From CALJIC01 sp039805565 (GTDB lineage: Bacteria > Chloroflexota > Chloroflexia > Chloroflexales > Roseiflexaceae), in assembly GCA_039805565.1 (NCBI GenBank), contig JBDLTZ010000005.1, positions 1-22,330 of the forward strand: 22,330 nucleotides of DNA. The letters run 5' to 3'. Shown here one piece after another: positions 1 through 6,935 of the stretch. The position numbers were made by a program, and so were the translations under genes. The notes under the pieces were generated by a model that worked only from the letters and a program-made list of their open reading frames with translations, was not told the origin of the DNA and made no database searches. Position 1 is the stretch's first letter; each line of letters begins with the position of its first letter.

Positions 1-96
1 GAAGTTGTGCGAGCGATACCAGCGCAGCCGCCCGTCCTGGTCGAAGAGCGCCAGCCCCGCCCGCAGCCCCACGTCCACCGCCAGCAGCGTCGTCAT
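1..96 (-). CDS. RuvC/RNase H-like protein, second copy, N-terminal part only
   Basis: Reading leftwards from an ATG at 96, the sequence encodes 32 residues starting MTTLLAVDVGLRAG before leaving the window. They match the first 32 residues of the plus-strand gene at 179-649 except for one residue (position 19, D here and G there). Two other nucleotide differences inside the coding part are synonymous. It is therefore the start of a diverged head-to-head duplicate, or one arm of a fold-back assembly artefact at a contig end. The conserved Asp of the first beta strand (AVDVG) is present. Nothing can be said about the rest of the protein. Confidence 0.5.
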   Translation of the reverse strand, partial: MTTLLAVDVGLRAGLALFDQDGRLRWYRSHNF

Positions 97-274
97 CTCG
101 TCACACGCGGTAGGGGCGTACAGCAGCGGCTCTCCCTCGCCGCGCCCGCTGCTGTACGCCCCTACCGCGTGTGACGCGATGACGACGCTTCTGGCGGTGG
201 ACGTGGGGCTGCGAGCGGGGCTGGCGCTCTTCGGTCAGGACGGGCGGCTGCGCTGGTATCGCTCGCACAACTTC
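1..274. repeat. 128-bp inverted repeat with 18-bp spacer
   Basis: Positions 1-128 and 147-274 are reverse complements with five or six mismatches over 128 bp, around a centre at 137.5. The innermost part, including GTAGGGGCGTACAGCAGC and its complement, is perfect over about 27 bp and could form a cruciform. The outer parts are the first codons of the two divergent RuvC-like copies. The left arm runs into the window edge, so its true extent is unknown. Confidence 0.85.
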
Positions 275-649
275 GGTAGCGCCACACGCCTGCGCCGCGG
301 CGCGTCCTCCATCCTGAGCGAGAACGCAGGCCTGTCCTGGCTGGCACTCGAGGGCGGCGGACCGCTGGCTGATATCTGGGCGACCGAGGCAGCGCGGCGC
401 GGCGCACAGGTGCTCCAGACCGGCGCCGAGGCCTGGCGCGAGCGCCTGCTCCTCTCCCGCGAGCAGCGCAGCGGCCTCCAGGCTAAACACAACGCCGACG
501 ACCTCGCGCGCCGGATCATCGCCTGGTCCAGCGCGCCCCGCCCCACCTCCCTACGCCACGACGCCGCCGAGGCGATCGCCCTCGGGCTGTGGGCAGCGCT
601 CCAGATCGGCTGGCTTCCCGAGGTCCCGCCCGAGATTCGGCGCGGGTAG
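179..649 (+). CDS. Small RuvC/RNase H-fold predicted nuclease
   Basis: This 156-residue protein starts at ATG 179; the open frame runs further upstream, but only through the inverted repeat. Its pattern resembles a RuvC-type resolvase: a first-strand acidic residue D8 in LLAVDVGLRAG, a mid-protein acidic residue E58 at a strand end (WLALEGGG), and a C-terminal HDAAEAIALG segment (H127, D128, E131) like the last RuvC metal-binding motif. The length is close to that of RuvC (about 160-170 residues). There are no membrane segments. From the fold, it may cut branched or structured DNA with two metal ions, but the substrate is not shown. It converges on hemW with 41 bp between the genes. It could also be a YqgF-like or inactive member of the fold. 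Confidence 0.6.
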   Translation: MTTLLAVDVGLRAGLALFGQDGRLRWYRSHNFGSATRLRRGASSILSENAGLSWLALEGGGPLADIWATEAARRGAQVLQTGAEAWRERLLLSREQRSGLQAKHNADDLARRIIAWSSAPRPTSLRHDAAEAIALGLWAALQIGWLPEVPPEIRRG

Positions 650-690
650 GGCACACCAGCTTTGCTCCTGCACCCTACCAGCGGCTACAA

Positions 691-1935
691 TCACACAAAC
701 CGCTCGAAGACCTGGTTGCCGAGCATCCGCCCGCGCGCCGTCAGCCGCACCCCGACCTCGCCCCGCTCCAGCAGCCCGAGGCGCTCCAACTCGGCCAGCT
801 CCGCGCCGAACACCGCCTCCATCTCCGCCCCGACCCGGTCACGGAAATGGGCGTACCCCACGCCGGCATTCAGTCGCAGCCCCATGAACATCGTCTCGGC
901 CGCCAGGTCACGCGGCCCCAGCTCGGTCACGTCCGCCACAGGAGGCTCGCCGCGGCTCACCCGCGCGATGTAGTCGTCGATGCCGAGGGCGTCGGCGTAG
1001 CGCCGCGGGTAGAGGTGGCCGTGCGCGCCTGCGCCGCAGCCGAGGTAGTCCGCGTTCAGCCAGTAGGCCAGATTGTGGTGGCAGGCGTACCCCTCGCGCG
1101 CCCAGTTGCTGATCTCGTACTGCGCGTAGCCCGCCGCCGCGAAGCGCTCCATCGCCAGCTCGTACATCGCGCCCGTCGCGTCGTCGTCCGGCACGCTCAC
1201 GCGCCCGGCAGTCACCTGCGCGTAGAGCGGTGTGCTCTCCTCGAGGATCAGCGAGTAGAGCGAGAAGTGGTCTGCGCCCCAGGTGACGATCTCGCGCAGG
1301 GTGGCCTCCCACTGCTCCTGCGTCTGACCCGGCAGTCCGAAGATGAAGTCCAGGTTGATGCTGTCGAACCCCGCCGTGCGGGCGTCCTCGAACGACGCGC
1401 GCGCCTCGTCCGCAGTGTGGATACGCCCAAGCACCCGCAGCGTCGGGTCGTGCAGCGTCTGCACCCCCATGCTCACGCGGTTCGCGCCCATGGCCCTGAG
1501 CTGCCGCAGGTAGTCCCGCCCGAGCACGGTGCCGGGGTTGCACTCCACCGTCACCTCGGCGCCCTCAAGCGGCACCACGGCGTCGGCGGCGGCGAGCACG
1601 CGCTCCATCAGGTGCGGCGGCAGCATGCTCGGCGTGCCCCCGCCAAGAAAGACGGTTGGCCGCAGGTCGGCGCGCGTGAGCGGCGCGAGAGCTGATGTCC
1701 TGCGGGCGATCGATGACTGTACGTCGGGTGTCCCCCGGTCGGTCGCCGGCCGCCCCTCGCTTGTCGCGACCGCCGCCAGTTCGGCGCACAGCGCGTCCAC
1801 GTACGCCTCCATTCGGTGCTCCATATTGGCGTAGGTGTTGAAGTCGCAGTAAGAGCAGCGGCGGTGACAGAACGGGATGTGGAGATACAGGTGCCGGACG
1901 CCGCGGGTGGTTCCGGCACGCCAGTCATTCGTCAT
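691..1935 (-). CDS. hemW: HemW-like radical SAM protein
   Basis: This 414-residue cytosolic radical SAM protein is of the coproporphyrinogen-III-oxidase-like group. The cluster motif CxxxCxxC (C23, C27, C30) is followed by DF, which is the HemW form; HemN has CxC here. HemW proteins bind heme and act as heme chaperones rather than oxidases. GGGTP lies at 98-102 and is followed by the ECNPG and GVQTL motifs of the family; a C-terminal HemN-type domain is present. Residues about 58-91, between the first helix and the GGGTP strand, look longer than usual and rich in Arg, Ser and Thr. A small gene ends 13 bp upstream, so the two are probably co-transcribed. No strong Shine-Dalgarno is visible, which fits coupling to that gene. 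Confidence 0.9.
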   Translation of the reverse strand: MTNDWRAGTTRGVRHLYLHIPFCHRRCSYCDFNTYANMEHRMEAYVDALCAELAAVATSEGRPATDRGTPDVQSSIARRTSALAPLTRADLRPTVFLGGGTPSMLPPHLMERVLAAADAVVPLEGAEVTVECNPGTVLGRDYLRQLRAMGANRVSMGVQTLHDPTLRVLGRIHTADEARASFEDARTAGFDSINLDFIFGLPGQTQEQWEATLREIVTWGADHFSLYSLILEESTPLYAQVTAGRVSVPDDDATGAMYELAMERFAAAGYAQYEISNWAREGYACHHNLAYWLNADYLGCGAGAHGHLYPRRYADALGIDDYIARVSRGEPPVADVTELGPRDLAAETMFMGLRLNAGVGYAHFRDRVGAEMEAVFGAELAELERLGLLERGEVGVRLTARGRMLGNQVFERFV

Positions 1936-1948
1936 GAGGTCTCGTGTT

Positions 1949-2173
1949 CTAGCGTCGCCTGTGCAGCAGCGTGCACGGGTATCCGATAAAGCGCTCGTAG
2001 TCTCTCATCCGCACGAGCACCAGGCGCTCGGGCAGAGTCAGGGCCATGTAGCTGCCCCAGTGGCTCACGGCGAGCACCGGGGACGTGTCCAGCACGAGCG
2101 TCGCCGGGTCTGAGCGGCGCAGGTCACGCATCGGGCCGGGCCTTCCGTCCAGATCGTAGGTCGTGACGAGCAT
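1949..2173 (-). CDS. Hypothetical 74-residue protein upstream of hemW
   Basis: The protein is not recognised. An AGGAG Shine-Dalgarno lies 7 nt before the ATG at 2173, and the gene ends 13 bp before hemW, so it is likely a real first gene of a two-gene operon. It starts MLVTTYDLDGRPGP, has a strand-rich middle (TLVLDTSPVLAVSHWGSYMAL) and ends with a basic CTLLHRRR tail. There is no signal peptide or convincing membrane segment. Two cysteines are absent from any recognisable metal motif. No function is suggested beyond possible co-expression with hemW. Confidence 0.55.
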   Translation of the reverse strand: MLVTTYDLDGRPGPMRDLRRSDPATLVLDTSPVLAVSHWGSYMALTLPERLVLVRMRDYERFIGYPCTLLHRRR

Positions 2174-2234
2174 GAGTGGCTCCTGCGAGCTGTGATGTTG
2201 GAGTGAGATGGCAGGGATCAGTGGATGTCGGTCT

Positions 2235-2249
2235 TGCTCGACGCGAGCA
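2235..2249 (-). terminator. Weak hairpin after the TetR gene
   Basis: TGCTCG, a 3-nt loop and CGAGCA form a 6-bp stem 15 bp past the TetR stop. There is no U-tract, so termination here is only possible. Confidence 0.25.
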
Positions 2250-2263
2250 TCTTCAGTACAGTG

Positions 2264-2929
2264 TCACGAAAGTGCCACCTCGTCGCTCGTGACGGCGGCG
2301 CGCAGGTAGGCGAGCAGCAGCCGCTTCGCCTCCTGCACGATGCGGAGCATCTCCTCGTGGCCAGCGCTCTGCTTCAGTGTGATCGCGTGTGAAAGCAGTG
2401 CGAGCACCGCGGTGATGCCGACGCTCGCCACCAGACTCCGGCGCGCTGCCGGCAGATGCGACGCCCGCGCCTCGAGCTGCGCCTCGACCAGCTCGAGCAG
2501 ATCGCGCTGCACGCCCACCGCAGCCGCCGCCACATGCGGGTTAGCCTGCCCTTGCAGAATCACGCGCGTCACGCCGAAGTGCTGCCCGCCGTACTCAACG
2601 ATCGCCCCGATCAACTTATCGACGAGCTCAGGCAGTGGGCGCGCCACTAGGCCATCCACGAGCAGGGTGTCATACAGCTCGGCGAACCCTTGGCGGAAGC
2701 GCGCGGCAGCCGCGTGCAGGATCGCCTCCTTGTTCGGGAAGTACTGGTAGATCGAACCGATCGGGATTCCCGCACGGGCAGCGATCTCGTTCGTGCTCAT
2801 CCCCTCGTAGCCGGCCTCGGCCAACAGATCTTCGGCCACGTCGAGGATGGCGCTCACGCGCTGCTGGCCACGCGCACGTTGTGGGGCGCGCCGCATCGGG
2901 ATGGCCTCAGCGTCGTGAGTCTCGCTCAC
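2264..2929 (-). CDS. TetR-family transcriptional regulator
   Basis: This 221-residue one-component repressor has an N-terminal TetR DNA-binding domain at about 22-70. The helix-turn-helix runs STNEIAARAGIPIGSIYQYF at 45-64, followed by PNKEAIL. The C-terminal all-helical ligand domain is unrelated to anything I can name, so the ligand is unknown. The start is GTG (codon 2927-2929) with an AAAGGAG Shine-Dalgarno about 7 nt upstream. It is divergent from the epimerase gene at 3079. The 149-bp gap contains two palindromes of the size TetR dimers bind, placed on the epimerase promoter, so repression of the epimerase and autoregulation are both likely. Those two roles are inferred from position. 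Confidence 0.93.
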   Translation of the reverse strand: MSETHDAEAIPMRRAPQRARGQQRVSAILDVAEDLLAEAGYEGMSTNEIAARAGIPIGSIYQYFPNKEAILHAAAARFRQGFAELYDTLLVDGLVARPLPELVDKLIGAIVEYGGQHFGVTRVILQGQANPHVAAAAVGVQRDLLELVEAQLEARASHLPAARRSLVASVGITAVLALLSHAITLKQSAGHEEMLRIVQEAKRLLLAYLRAAVTSDEVALS

Positions 2930-2966
2930 TGTGGGCTCCTTTGGGCGTGGGAAAACGTAGCGAGTC

Positions 2967-2995
2967 TTGACAATGTGAGCAAAAGCTCATACTAT
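2967..2995 (+). promoter_or_regulatory. Sigma-70 promoter of the epimerase gene
   Basis: TTGACA (2967-2972), a 17-nt spacer and TACTAT (2990-2995) give near-consensus -35 and -10 boxes pointing at the gene at 3079. Transcription should start near 3002. The spacer itself carries operator 1. Confidence 0.85.
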
Positions 2996-3020
2996 AAAAA
3001 CATGAGCTAAAGCTCACATT
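2972..3020. promoter_or_regulatory. Twin TetR-type operators
   Basis: Two palindromes, TGAGC-AAAA-GCTCA (2976-2989) and TGAGC-TAAA-GCTCA (3003-3016), have centres 27 bp apart. Together they form a larger inverted repeat (2972-2990 against 3002-3020) that matches outward to AATG/CATT. Operator 1 fills the -35/-10 spacer and operator 2 covers the expected transcription start, an ideal arrangement for repression by the divergent TetR protein. Confidence 0.85.
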
Positions 3021-3078
3021 AAACTTTTTCGCTACCAGTATACCGCGCCGGGGGCGGCGCCGCAAGGAGGGGAGAGCC

Positions 3079-4125
3079 ATGCACGCGTTCGTAACGGGAG
3101 CAAACGGTCTTCTGGGCAGCAATCTTGTGCACCAGCTCGTGCAGCAGGGCCACCGGGTAACGGCGCTGGTGCGCTCGCGCCAGCGGGCGGGAGCAACCCT
3201 GGGCGGGCTGGACGTGACACTGGTAGAGGGGGACGTGCGCGACGTCACGAGGTACGGCGCGGCGCTCGAGGGGTGCGACACGCTGTTCCACACCGCAGCG
3301 TACTTCCGCGAGTACTACACCGTGGGCGACCACTGGGCCACGCTCAAGGGCACCAACATCGACGCAACAGTGGCGCTGCTCGAGGAGGCCGAGCGGCGCG
3401 GCGTGCGGCGGGCGGTCCACACCAGCTCCAGCGGAGTGATCGGTCGGCGCCCGGGCGGCGGCGCGAGCGACGAGTCCGACGGCCCGGACACGGCGGCGAT
3501 GAGCAACCTCTACTTCCGAAGCAAAGTGCTGGCGGAGGAGGCGGTGCACACGTTCCTCGGGCGCAGCTCGCTGCCGGTGATGATGATCCTCCCAGGCTGG
3601 ATGTTCGGCCCCGGCGACGCTGCCCCCACCAGCGCAGGCCAGATCACACTGGACTTCCTCAACCGCAAGCTGCCGGGCGTCTTTCCTGGCGGCGGTGCGC
3701 CGGTGGACGTGCGCGACGTAGCCCAGGCGATGATCGCGGCATCCGAGCGCGGGCGCAGCGGCGAGCGCTACATCGTAAGCGGCAACCGGTACGTGACAAT
3801 GGCTACGATCTTCCGCACGCTCGAGGAGGTGAGCGGAGTTCCCGCACCACGCCTGCCGGTGCCGGCCCCGGCCGCGCTATTCTACGGCTGGGCCTCCGAG
3901 CAGTACACCCGGCTCACGGGCAAGCCCGCGCTCGCAACGGTGGCGGGCGTCCGGACACTGCTGGAGATGCACAGTATGTCCTCGGACAAGGCCGTGCGCG
4001 AGCTTGGCGTCACCTTCCGACCGCTGCGCGAGACCTTGCGCGACCAGGTAGCCTGGTTCCGCGCACACACGCCCGAGCGGCTCACCGCGTCCGGCCGGCG
4101 GGCAGCGCCGAGCCTTGAGGCGTGA
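3079..4125 (+). CDS. Extended-SDR NAD(P)-dependent epimerase/dehydratase
   Basis: This 348-residue cytosolic protein is of the extended short-chain dehydrogenase family, like dihydroflavonol reductases and sugar-nucleotide epimerases. The N-terminal Rossmann motif is GANGLLG (7-13). The catalytic pair YFRSK gives Y145 and K149, with HTSSSG (115-120) supplying the active-site serine region. The C-terminal substrate domain is divergent, so the substrate is unknown. An AAGGAGG Shine-Dalgarno lies 8-14 nt before ATG 3079. The promoter upstream is controlled by twin operators, most likely bound by the divergent TetR protein. The last codons and the stop lie inside a TGAG heptad array (4116-4154), so the C-terminal tail has probably been shaped by repeat growth. 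Confidence 0.9.
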   Translation: MHAFVTGANGLLGSNLVHQLVQQGHRVTALVRSRQRAGATLGGLDVTLVEGDVRDVTRYGAALEGCDTLFHTAAYFREYYTVGDHWATLKGTNIDATVALLEEAERRGVRRAVHTSSSGVIGRRPGGGASDESDGPDTAAMSNLYFRSKVLAEEAVHTFLGRSSLPVMMILPGWMFGPGDAAPTSAGQITLDFLNRKLPGVFPGGGAPVDVRDVAQAMIAASERGRSGERYIVSGNRYVTMATIFRTLEEVSGVPAPRLPVPAPAALFYGWASEQYTRLTGKPALATVAGVRTLLEMHSMSSDKAVRELGVTFRPLRETLRDQVAWFRAHTPERLTASGRRAAPSLEA

Positions 4126-4154
4126 GCTGTGAGCTGTGAGCTATGAGACATGAG
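4116..4154 (+). repeat. TGAG heptad repeat, six units
   Basis: TGAG starts at 4116, 4123, 4130, 4137, 4144 and 4151, exactly every 7 nt, with variable triplets between. The stop codon of the epimerase (4123-4125) is part of the second unit. The same pattern recurs at 19703-19831. Confidence 0.85.
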
Positions 4155-4156
4155 AA

Positions 4157-4195
4157 GCGGGGCGAGACCGAAGCATTTCTTCGATCTCACCCCGC
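4157..4195. terminator. Bidirectional hairpin between convergent genes
   Basis: The arms GCGGGGCGAGACCGAAG and CTTCGATCTCACCCCGC pair at 15 of 17 positions around a 5-nt loop. It lies between the ends of the epimerase (plus) and the GH4 gene (minus). The flanking T-tract is poor, but stem strength and location support termination from both sides. Confidence 0.7.
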
Positions 4196-4226
4196 ATCGT
4201 TTGTCCTTGGTCTTTGGTTCTCAGTT

Positions 4227-4254
4227 GTCCGTCGTCCGTCGTCCGTCGTCCGTT
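4227..4254 (+). repeat. GTCCGTC heptad repeat, four units
   Basis: GTCCGTC is repeated at 4227, 4234, 4241 and, with one change (GTCCGTT), 4248. It ends one base before the GH4 stop codon. The bases before it (4205-4226) look like a decayed extension of the same 7-nt rhythm. Confidence 0.85.
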
Positions 4255-4255
4255 G

Positions 4256-5584
4256 CTACGCCTCGAAGCGCGTGAACGTCGGCAGGTGGTCGCGGTTCTT
4301 GGCGAACATCTCGTTCACCATCTGGCGCGTCTCGGCCAGCGACAGCACCGCCGAGGTCAGCGGGTCGTGGCAGATCGCCTGGTAGACCAGCGTCGGGTCG
4401 CCGGTGAGGCAGCCCTCCACCGCCAGCTCCTCAATCTGCGAGGTAAGCCCCGTCAGCATGGCCACCGAGGGCGGCAGCGCGCCGACGCGGACCGGCTGGA
4501 GGCCCTTCTTGCTGACCCACACCGGCACCTCGACGCACGCGCCGGACGGCAGGTTGTCCACCAGGCCATTGTTCGCCACATTGCCGTTGAACTCGAACGG
4601 CTCGCCGCCCATCAGCGCGTTGATGATGTAGGCCGCGTACTCGTGGCCGCGCTCCAGTGAGATCGGGTTGTCCGACGCAAACCACTGCTTCGCATCGTCG
4701 CGCCACTTGCCCTCGCGCGACTCGTACCACTTGATCGTGGCCGCATAGACGCCCGGGTTCCAGCCGGTGCCGTGCGTGCAGTACTTCTCGATCAGGTCGG
4801 GCCGCTTGCGGAACCAGGCGTTGTACTCCGAGTGGTGGCCGCTGGACTCCGTGGGGTAGTAGCCGAGCGCCAGGTACATCTCGTTGCGAACCTGCTCCTC
4901 GTTGTAGATCTCGGGGCGCTCGGTGATCGCCTTATGGATGAGCGGGTAGGCGTCCTTGCCGTTCCACTCATACTTCGTGTACCAGGCCATGTGGTTGATG
5001 CCGGCGCAGGTATAGGTGATCTCGCTCATCGGCGCGCCGATCCACTTCGCCAGCATCTCGGCGGTGCCCTGCACGCTGTGGCACAGACCGGTGAGCTGGA
5101 TGCTGGTCTCGCGTTGCATCGCGCGGCACAGCATCACCATCGGGTTGGTGTAGTTCAGCATCAGCGCATTGGGGCAGTAGCGCTCCATGTCGCGCGCGAT
5201 GTCGAGCATCACCGGGATGGTGCGCAGCCCGCGGAAGATGCCCGAGGGGCCGCGCGTGTCGCCGATGTTGGTGTCGATGCCGTACTTCTTGGGGATCTCG
5301 ATGTCATGCCGCCAGACGTCCACGCCGCCGGCGAGAATTGTCACCAGCACCACGTCGGCGCCACGCAGGGCTTCGGCGCGGTCCATCGTGGCCTCGACAG
5401 TGGCCGGGTAGTTGCCGAGCTCGACGATGCGGCTCACGGCCTTGTGGGCGAACTCGAGCCGCTCGGCGTCAATGTCCATCAGTGTCAGCGTTGCGTCCCG
5501 AAGCAGCGGAAAGGTCAGAATGTCCCGCACCAGCCCGCGGGTGAAGCCCAGACTACCTGCTCCGATGAAGGCGATCTTGGTCAT
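4256..5584 (-). CDS. melA: GH4-family alpha-galactosidase
   Basis: This 442-residue family 4 glycoside hydrolase uses NAD+ and a divalent metal to cleave glycosides by a redox-elimination mechanism. NAD binding is seen in FIGAGSLGF (6-14) and MDIDAERL (36-43); NYTNP lies at 144-148. The metal ligands are predicted as C168 in GLCHSVQGT and H198 in GINHMAW. The CHSVQGT form is typical of MelA alpha-galactosidases, but 6-phospho-glycosidase or alpha-glucosidase activity cannot be excluded. The start at ATG 5584 has GGAG 7 nt upstream and puts the Rossmann strand at the N-terminus as expected; a longer frame to 5725 only translates an inverted repeat. There is no signal peptide, so it acts in the cytosol. 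No sugar transporter is next to it. Confidence 0.88.
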   Translation of the reverse strand: MTKIAFIGAGSLGFTRGLVRDILTFPLLRDATLTLMDIDAERLEFAHKAVSRIVELGNYPATVEATMDRAEALRGADVVLVTILAGGVDVWRHDIEIPKKYGIDTNIGDTRGPSGIFRGLRTIPVMLDIARDMERYCPNALMLNYTNPMVMLCRAMQRETSIQLTGLCHSVQGTAEMLAKWIGAPMSEITYTCAGINHMAWYTKYEWNGKDAYPLIHKAITERPEIYNEEQVRNEMYLALGYYPTESSGHHSEYNAWFRKRPDLIEKYCTHGTGWNPGVYAATIKWYESREGKWRDDAKQWFASDNPISLERGHEYAAYIINALMGGEPFEFNGNVANNGLVDNLPSGACVEVPVWVSKKGLQPVRVGALPPSVAMLTGLTSQIEELAVEGCLTGDPTLVYQAICHDPLTSAVLSLAETRQMVNEMFAKNRDHLPTFTRFEA

Positions 5585-5653
5585 GTTGGAACTCCATCGA
5601 TATCGCTTCGCGAAAAGAGTGCCCTGCCGGCGCGTGCGTGGATTCGCGATGAC

Positions 5654-5721
5654 AGACCCCGCAGGTGTTACCAATGATTCATGGGCATAGGCCATGTTCC
5701 TGTTACACACCTGCGGGGTCT
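5654..5721. repeat. 15-bp inverted repeat with inner hairpin (REP-like or terminator)
   Basis: AGACCCCGCAGGTGT (5654-5668) pairs perfectly with ACACCTGCGGGGTCT (5707-5721). The 38-nt loop holds a second small stem, CATGG/CCATG. It starts 24 bp past the stop of the sortase-like gene and lies upstream of GH4, so it may end sortase transcription. The long branched loop and missing U-tract look more like a dispersed palindromic element. Confidence 0.75.
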
Positions 5722-5744
5722 TCATTGGTTCGCCGCCAACCGCG

Positions 5745-6851
5745 CTACCGCGCCGGCTCGGCGATCGTGATCAGCCGGTGGCTCATGTCCACCACCTCGC
5801 CGCCGCTGTACACCTTGTCCCCGTAGCACGAGACCAGCGTCACGAGCTCGCGCCCCTGGGGCAGGATGTACTGCACCTCGTCAGGCTTGGCCATCACCTT
5901 GCGCGCCACCACGTACTCGTGCGCACCGCCGGCCACGTCCACCACAGTGAGGCGGTCGCCCACCTCGAGCTCCTTCAGCCGCGCGAACGGCGCCGGGATA
6001 TGCAGCGCGTGGCTGAAGCGCAGGACGTGACCCCACAGGACGATGTTCTCACCGCCGCCCGGCACGGCGCTGCGATTATACCAGCCAACCTCGTGGTCTG
6101 GGACGACCGGCGCCCGGGCCGCGTCCAGGCCCACGTTGACGATCGGCGCGTCCATGCCGATCGTGGCGGACATGATGCGCGCCGGGGCGCTCAGGCTCTG
6201 GGCCACGGGCGCGGGTGCCGCCTGGACCGTCGGGCCGTACTCGCGGCCGAGCAGCCCCAGCAGCACACCCTCGGGGTGGATCTCGAAGCGGCCGCGCTCG
6301 AACCACTGCACTGTGTAGGCCCGCCCATCGCTCAGGACCTCAGTGCGTGGAGCGGTCAGCGGCAGTCCAAACAGCGCGAGGCTCTCGGCCTCAGTCTTGC
6401 CCGGCCGCCCGTCAAGCTCCAGGCCGCTCGCGCGCCAGGCGGTCAGGATCGGCCCGCACGCGGCAATGCCGGTCTCGGCGAAGGTGCGGCACGCGCCGGG
6501 GACTTCCTGCACCGGGGCAGTGGCAGAGGCTGTGCGCCCACGAGCCAGCAGGTCAGCCCCAAGGCGCCCGAGCTGCACGTCGTACGGGCGCCGGTTCTGC
6601 GGGTGAAGCTCCAGCCGCCCGCGCTCAAACCACTGGACCTGCACCTGGCGCCCCTCGATCGTCTCGGTCTGCAGCGGGGTGATCGGGTAGCCGAAGACCG
6701 GCAGGCCGCCGCTCTGCTCCCAGAACTCACGGATGCGGCCGGCCGTGCAGTAGCCGGTCTCCGCGAAGCAGCGCTGGGTGCTCTGCGCCTGCGCCGGGCT
6801 CGCCCCGAGGGTCAGCAGGAGCGCGAGGAGGAAAAGAGCAGGTCGTAGCAT
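5745..6851 (-). CDS. Secreted sortase-domain protein with two N-terminal repeats
   Basis: This 368-residue protein has a signal peptide (about 1-22, cut after AQA). Two related repeats follow: about 28-84 (CFAETGYC...VQWFERGRLELHP) and 121-193 (CRTFAETG...VQWFERGRFEIHP). This pattern is common in exported Chloroflexi proteins, and its function is unknown to me. The C-terminal sortase fold (about 225-365) has the full catalytic triad: H275 in WGH, C342 in LVSCYGD and R359 in SHRL. Sortases act as transpeptidases at the cell surface, but most Chloroflexi lack a Gram-positive-type wall and no LPxTG protein is encoded here. The substrate is therefore open, and the enzyme may work as a protease or amidase. 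GGAG lies 5 nt before ATG 6851. The decarboxylase gene ends 84 bp upstream. Confidence 0.85.
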   Translation of the reverse strand: MLRPALFLLALLLTLGASPAQAQSTQRCFAETGYCTAGRIREFWEQSGGLPVFGYPITPLQTETIEGRQVQVQWFERGRLELHPQNRRPYDVQLGRLGADLLARGRTASATAPVQEVPGACRTFAETGIAACGPILTAWRASGLELDGRPGKTEAESLALFGLPLTAPRTEVLSDGRAYTVQWFERGRFEIHPEGVLLGLLGREYGPTVQAAPAPVAQSLSAPARIMSATIGMDAPIVNVGLDAARAPVVPDHEVGWYNRSAVPGGGENIVLWGHVLRFSHALHIPAPFARLKELEVGDRLTVVDVAGGAHEYVVARKVMAKPDEVQYILPQGRELVTLVSCYGDKVYSGGEVVDMSHRLITIAEPAR

Positions 6852-6912
6852 AGGAGCTCCTCAGATTCGTGTTGTGTTCGTGGCCGAAGGACCGAGCGTA
6901 TCATGTTGAAAG

Positions 6913-6926
6913 GGCGGAGCCCCGCC
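6913..6926 (-). terminator. Weak hairpin after the decarboxylase gene
   Basis: GGCGG, a 4-nt loop and CCGCC form a 5-bp stem 10 bp past the stop. On the minus strand it is followed by CTTTC, a poor U-tract. Confidence 0.3.
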
Positions 6927-6935
6927 GATCTGCCC

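Noticed and set aside
589..1695. Long plus-strand open frame (368 codons) across hemW
   Set aside because: It is antisense to a clear radical SAM gene and its translation is His/Arg/Pro-rich without any family motif; such shadows are normal at this GC content.
5607..5614. TTCGCGAA palindrome before GH4 as a LacI-type operator
   Set aside because: It is too short, and no LacI-family gene is nearby; chance is likely.
5585..5725. 47-residue N-terminal extension of the GH4 protein
   Set aside because: It translates the inverted repeat and would place extra residues before the Rossmann strand; ATG 5584 has a proper Shine-Dalgarno.
5694..6848. Plus-strand open frame of 384 codons opposite the sortase-like gene
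   Set aside because: Antisense shadow; the minus strand has a signal peptide and a full catalytic triad.
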